Assembly (NCBI GenBank): GCA_041389725.1
Contig: JAWKRG010000012.1
Span: forward strand, 62,001 to 126,000
DNA from: Polyangiaceae bacterium
GTDB lineage: Bacteria > Myxococcota_A > Polyangia > Polyangiales > Polyangiaceae
Reading direction: 5' to 3'
Length of the DNA: 64,000 nucleotides
Positions 63,693-64,000 of the stretch are shown piece after piece. The translations under genes were made by a program, and so were the position numbers. The notes under the pieces were generated by a model that ran no database searches, had not been told where the DNA came from, and worked only from the letters and a program-made list of their open reading frames with translations. Each line of letters opens with the position of its first letter. Within the stretch, counting starts at the first letter, position 1.

Positions 63693-64000
63693 ATGGCACG
63701 AGGCACGTCGCGGGTTCTCAGGGTCGAGGAACTCGACGAGCTGATGGATGCACCCCTGGAGGCGCCGGAGCCCATCCTGGATGCGTTGATCACCGCGGCT
63801 GCCAAGGGGCAGCTGCTGCCCGAGTTGTGGGCGAAACTTCACGCGTGCGCCGCGCGCGACGACAAGGCGTCGGATCTGGCCTTCGCCTACGAGCACGTCG
63901 CACAGGACCGCCGCATCAAGCTCGTGCCGCCTGAGGTTCAGAGCGCGATCTTTCTCAATGCAGCCAGCTATTTCTCGGAGACCTTTGGGGATCCGGATGG
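63693..64000 (+). CDS. Hypothetical protein, 3' truncated by window end
   Basis: 102 residues are visible and the frame is still open at base 64000. The ATG at 63693 is favoured by AATGAGG just upstream. The chain is acidic and helix-rich (VEELDELMDAPLEAPEPILDALITAAAKGQLLPELWAKLHACAARDD), with helix lengths compatible with TPR-like or other alpha-solenoid repeats. There is no signal peptide, so it is probably cytosolic. A TAGCGT hexamer at 63644-63649 could be the -10 of its promoter, giving a leader of ~40 nt. No family can be named from this part. Confidence 0.6.
   Translation, partial: MARGTSRVLRVEELDELMDAPLEAPEPILDALITAAAKGQLLPELWAKLHACAARDDKASDLAFAYEHVAQDRRIKLVPPEVQSAIFLNAASYFSETFGDPD

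Noticed and set aside
1..64000. tRNA, rRNA, riboswitch or CRISPR features
   Set aside because: I looked through the intergenic gaps by eye and saw no cloverleaf, conserved rRNA segment, known riboswitch core or repeat-spacer array; most gaps are under 200 bp.

Overview
This 64 kb window is high-GC chromosomal DNA that reads as Myxococcota, most likely class Polyangia (Sorangium/Polyangium relatives). The signs are two membrane Ser/Thr kinases, an FHA-sigma54 activator, an FHA-GGDEF protein, a MYXO-CTERM anchor, and about 17 predicted lipoproteins, many with a Gly/Ser/Ala linker after the lipobox. I see no rRNA, tRNA, CRISPR array, prophage or biosynthetic megacluster. One complete insertion sequence is present.

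Layout. 1-11431: surface and secreted proteins (NlpC/P60-like MYXO-CTERM protein, C39-like lipoprotein, phosphodiester glycosidase-like lipoprotein, BNR and FG-GAP lipoproteins) with a thioesterase and a Ser/Thr kinase. 11432-21293: an unknown two-helix membrane protein, an M1-type peptidase, an amine/amino-acid oxidase, a UbiA-type prenyltransferase, two overlapping ArsA/Get3-like ATPases, a HAD phosphatase and a cyclophilin lipoprotein; two intergenic gaps hold copies of one dispersed inverted repeat. 21346-31537: uvrA, a small retropepsin-like protein, an M3 oligopeptidase, Cys-rich and LAS-peptidase-like lipoproteins, and a DUF362 protein. 31651-36404: the divergent bfd/bfr iron pair with a Fur-like operator inside a strong promoter, then a kinase/PEGA-like gene pair divergent from an FHA-sigma54 activator. 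36498-43742: a hydrolase, LamG lipoprotein, NUDIX enzyme, a tiny CX3C-rich protein overlapping a C39-like protein, an OmpA-like lipoprotein, a VOC domain fused to a histone H1-like tail, and a formylglycine-enzyme-like lipoprotein gene cut by an IS630-family element. 43788-54185: glnS with a YqeY tail, a zinc-ribbon/tail-anchored pair, citrate synthase, a Suv3-like helicase, and an AI-2E-family permease. 54254-64000: fibro-slime lipoprotein, an overlapping chain rnhA - acylase - DoxX-like - YgiQ - FHA-GGDEF - lipoprotein, then upp and two hypothetical genes (the last one cut by the window edge).

Together the genes suggest a soil predator or degrader with an extensive outer-surface lipoproteome and many peptidases, regulated by Ser/Thr phosphorylation read by FHA domains. 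The most unusual signals are: a TANNNT hexamer placed 6-9 nt before the start codon of many genes (leaderless transcription inferred); an FHA-GGDEF protein with Ala at the guanine-specificity Asp, as position-matched to Hypr GGDEF enzymes; the CX3C protein/C39-like pair; the VOC-H1 fusion; the dispersed GGAAG-rich inverted repeat; and the IS630 disruption, whose pre-insertion sequence can be rebuilt exactly.
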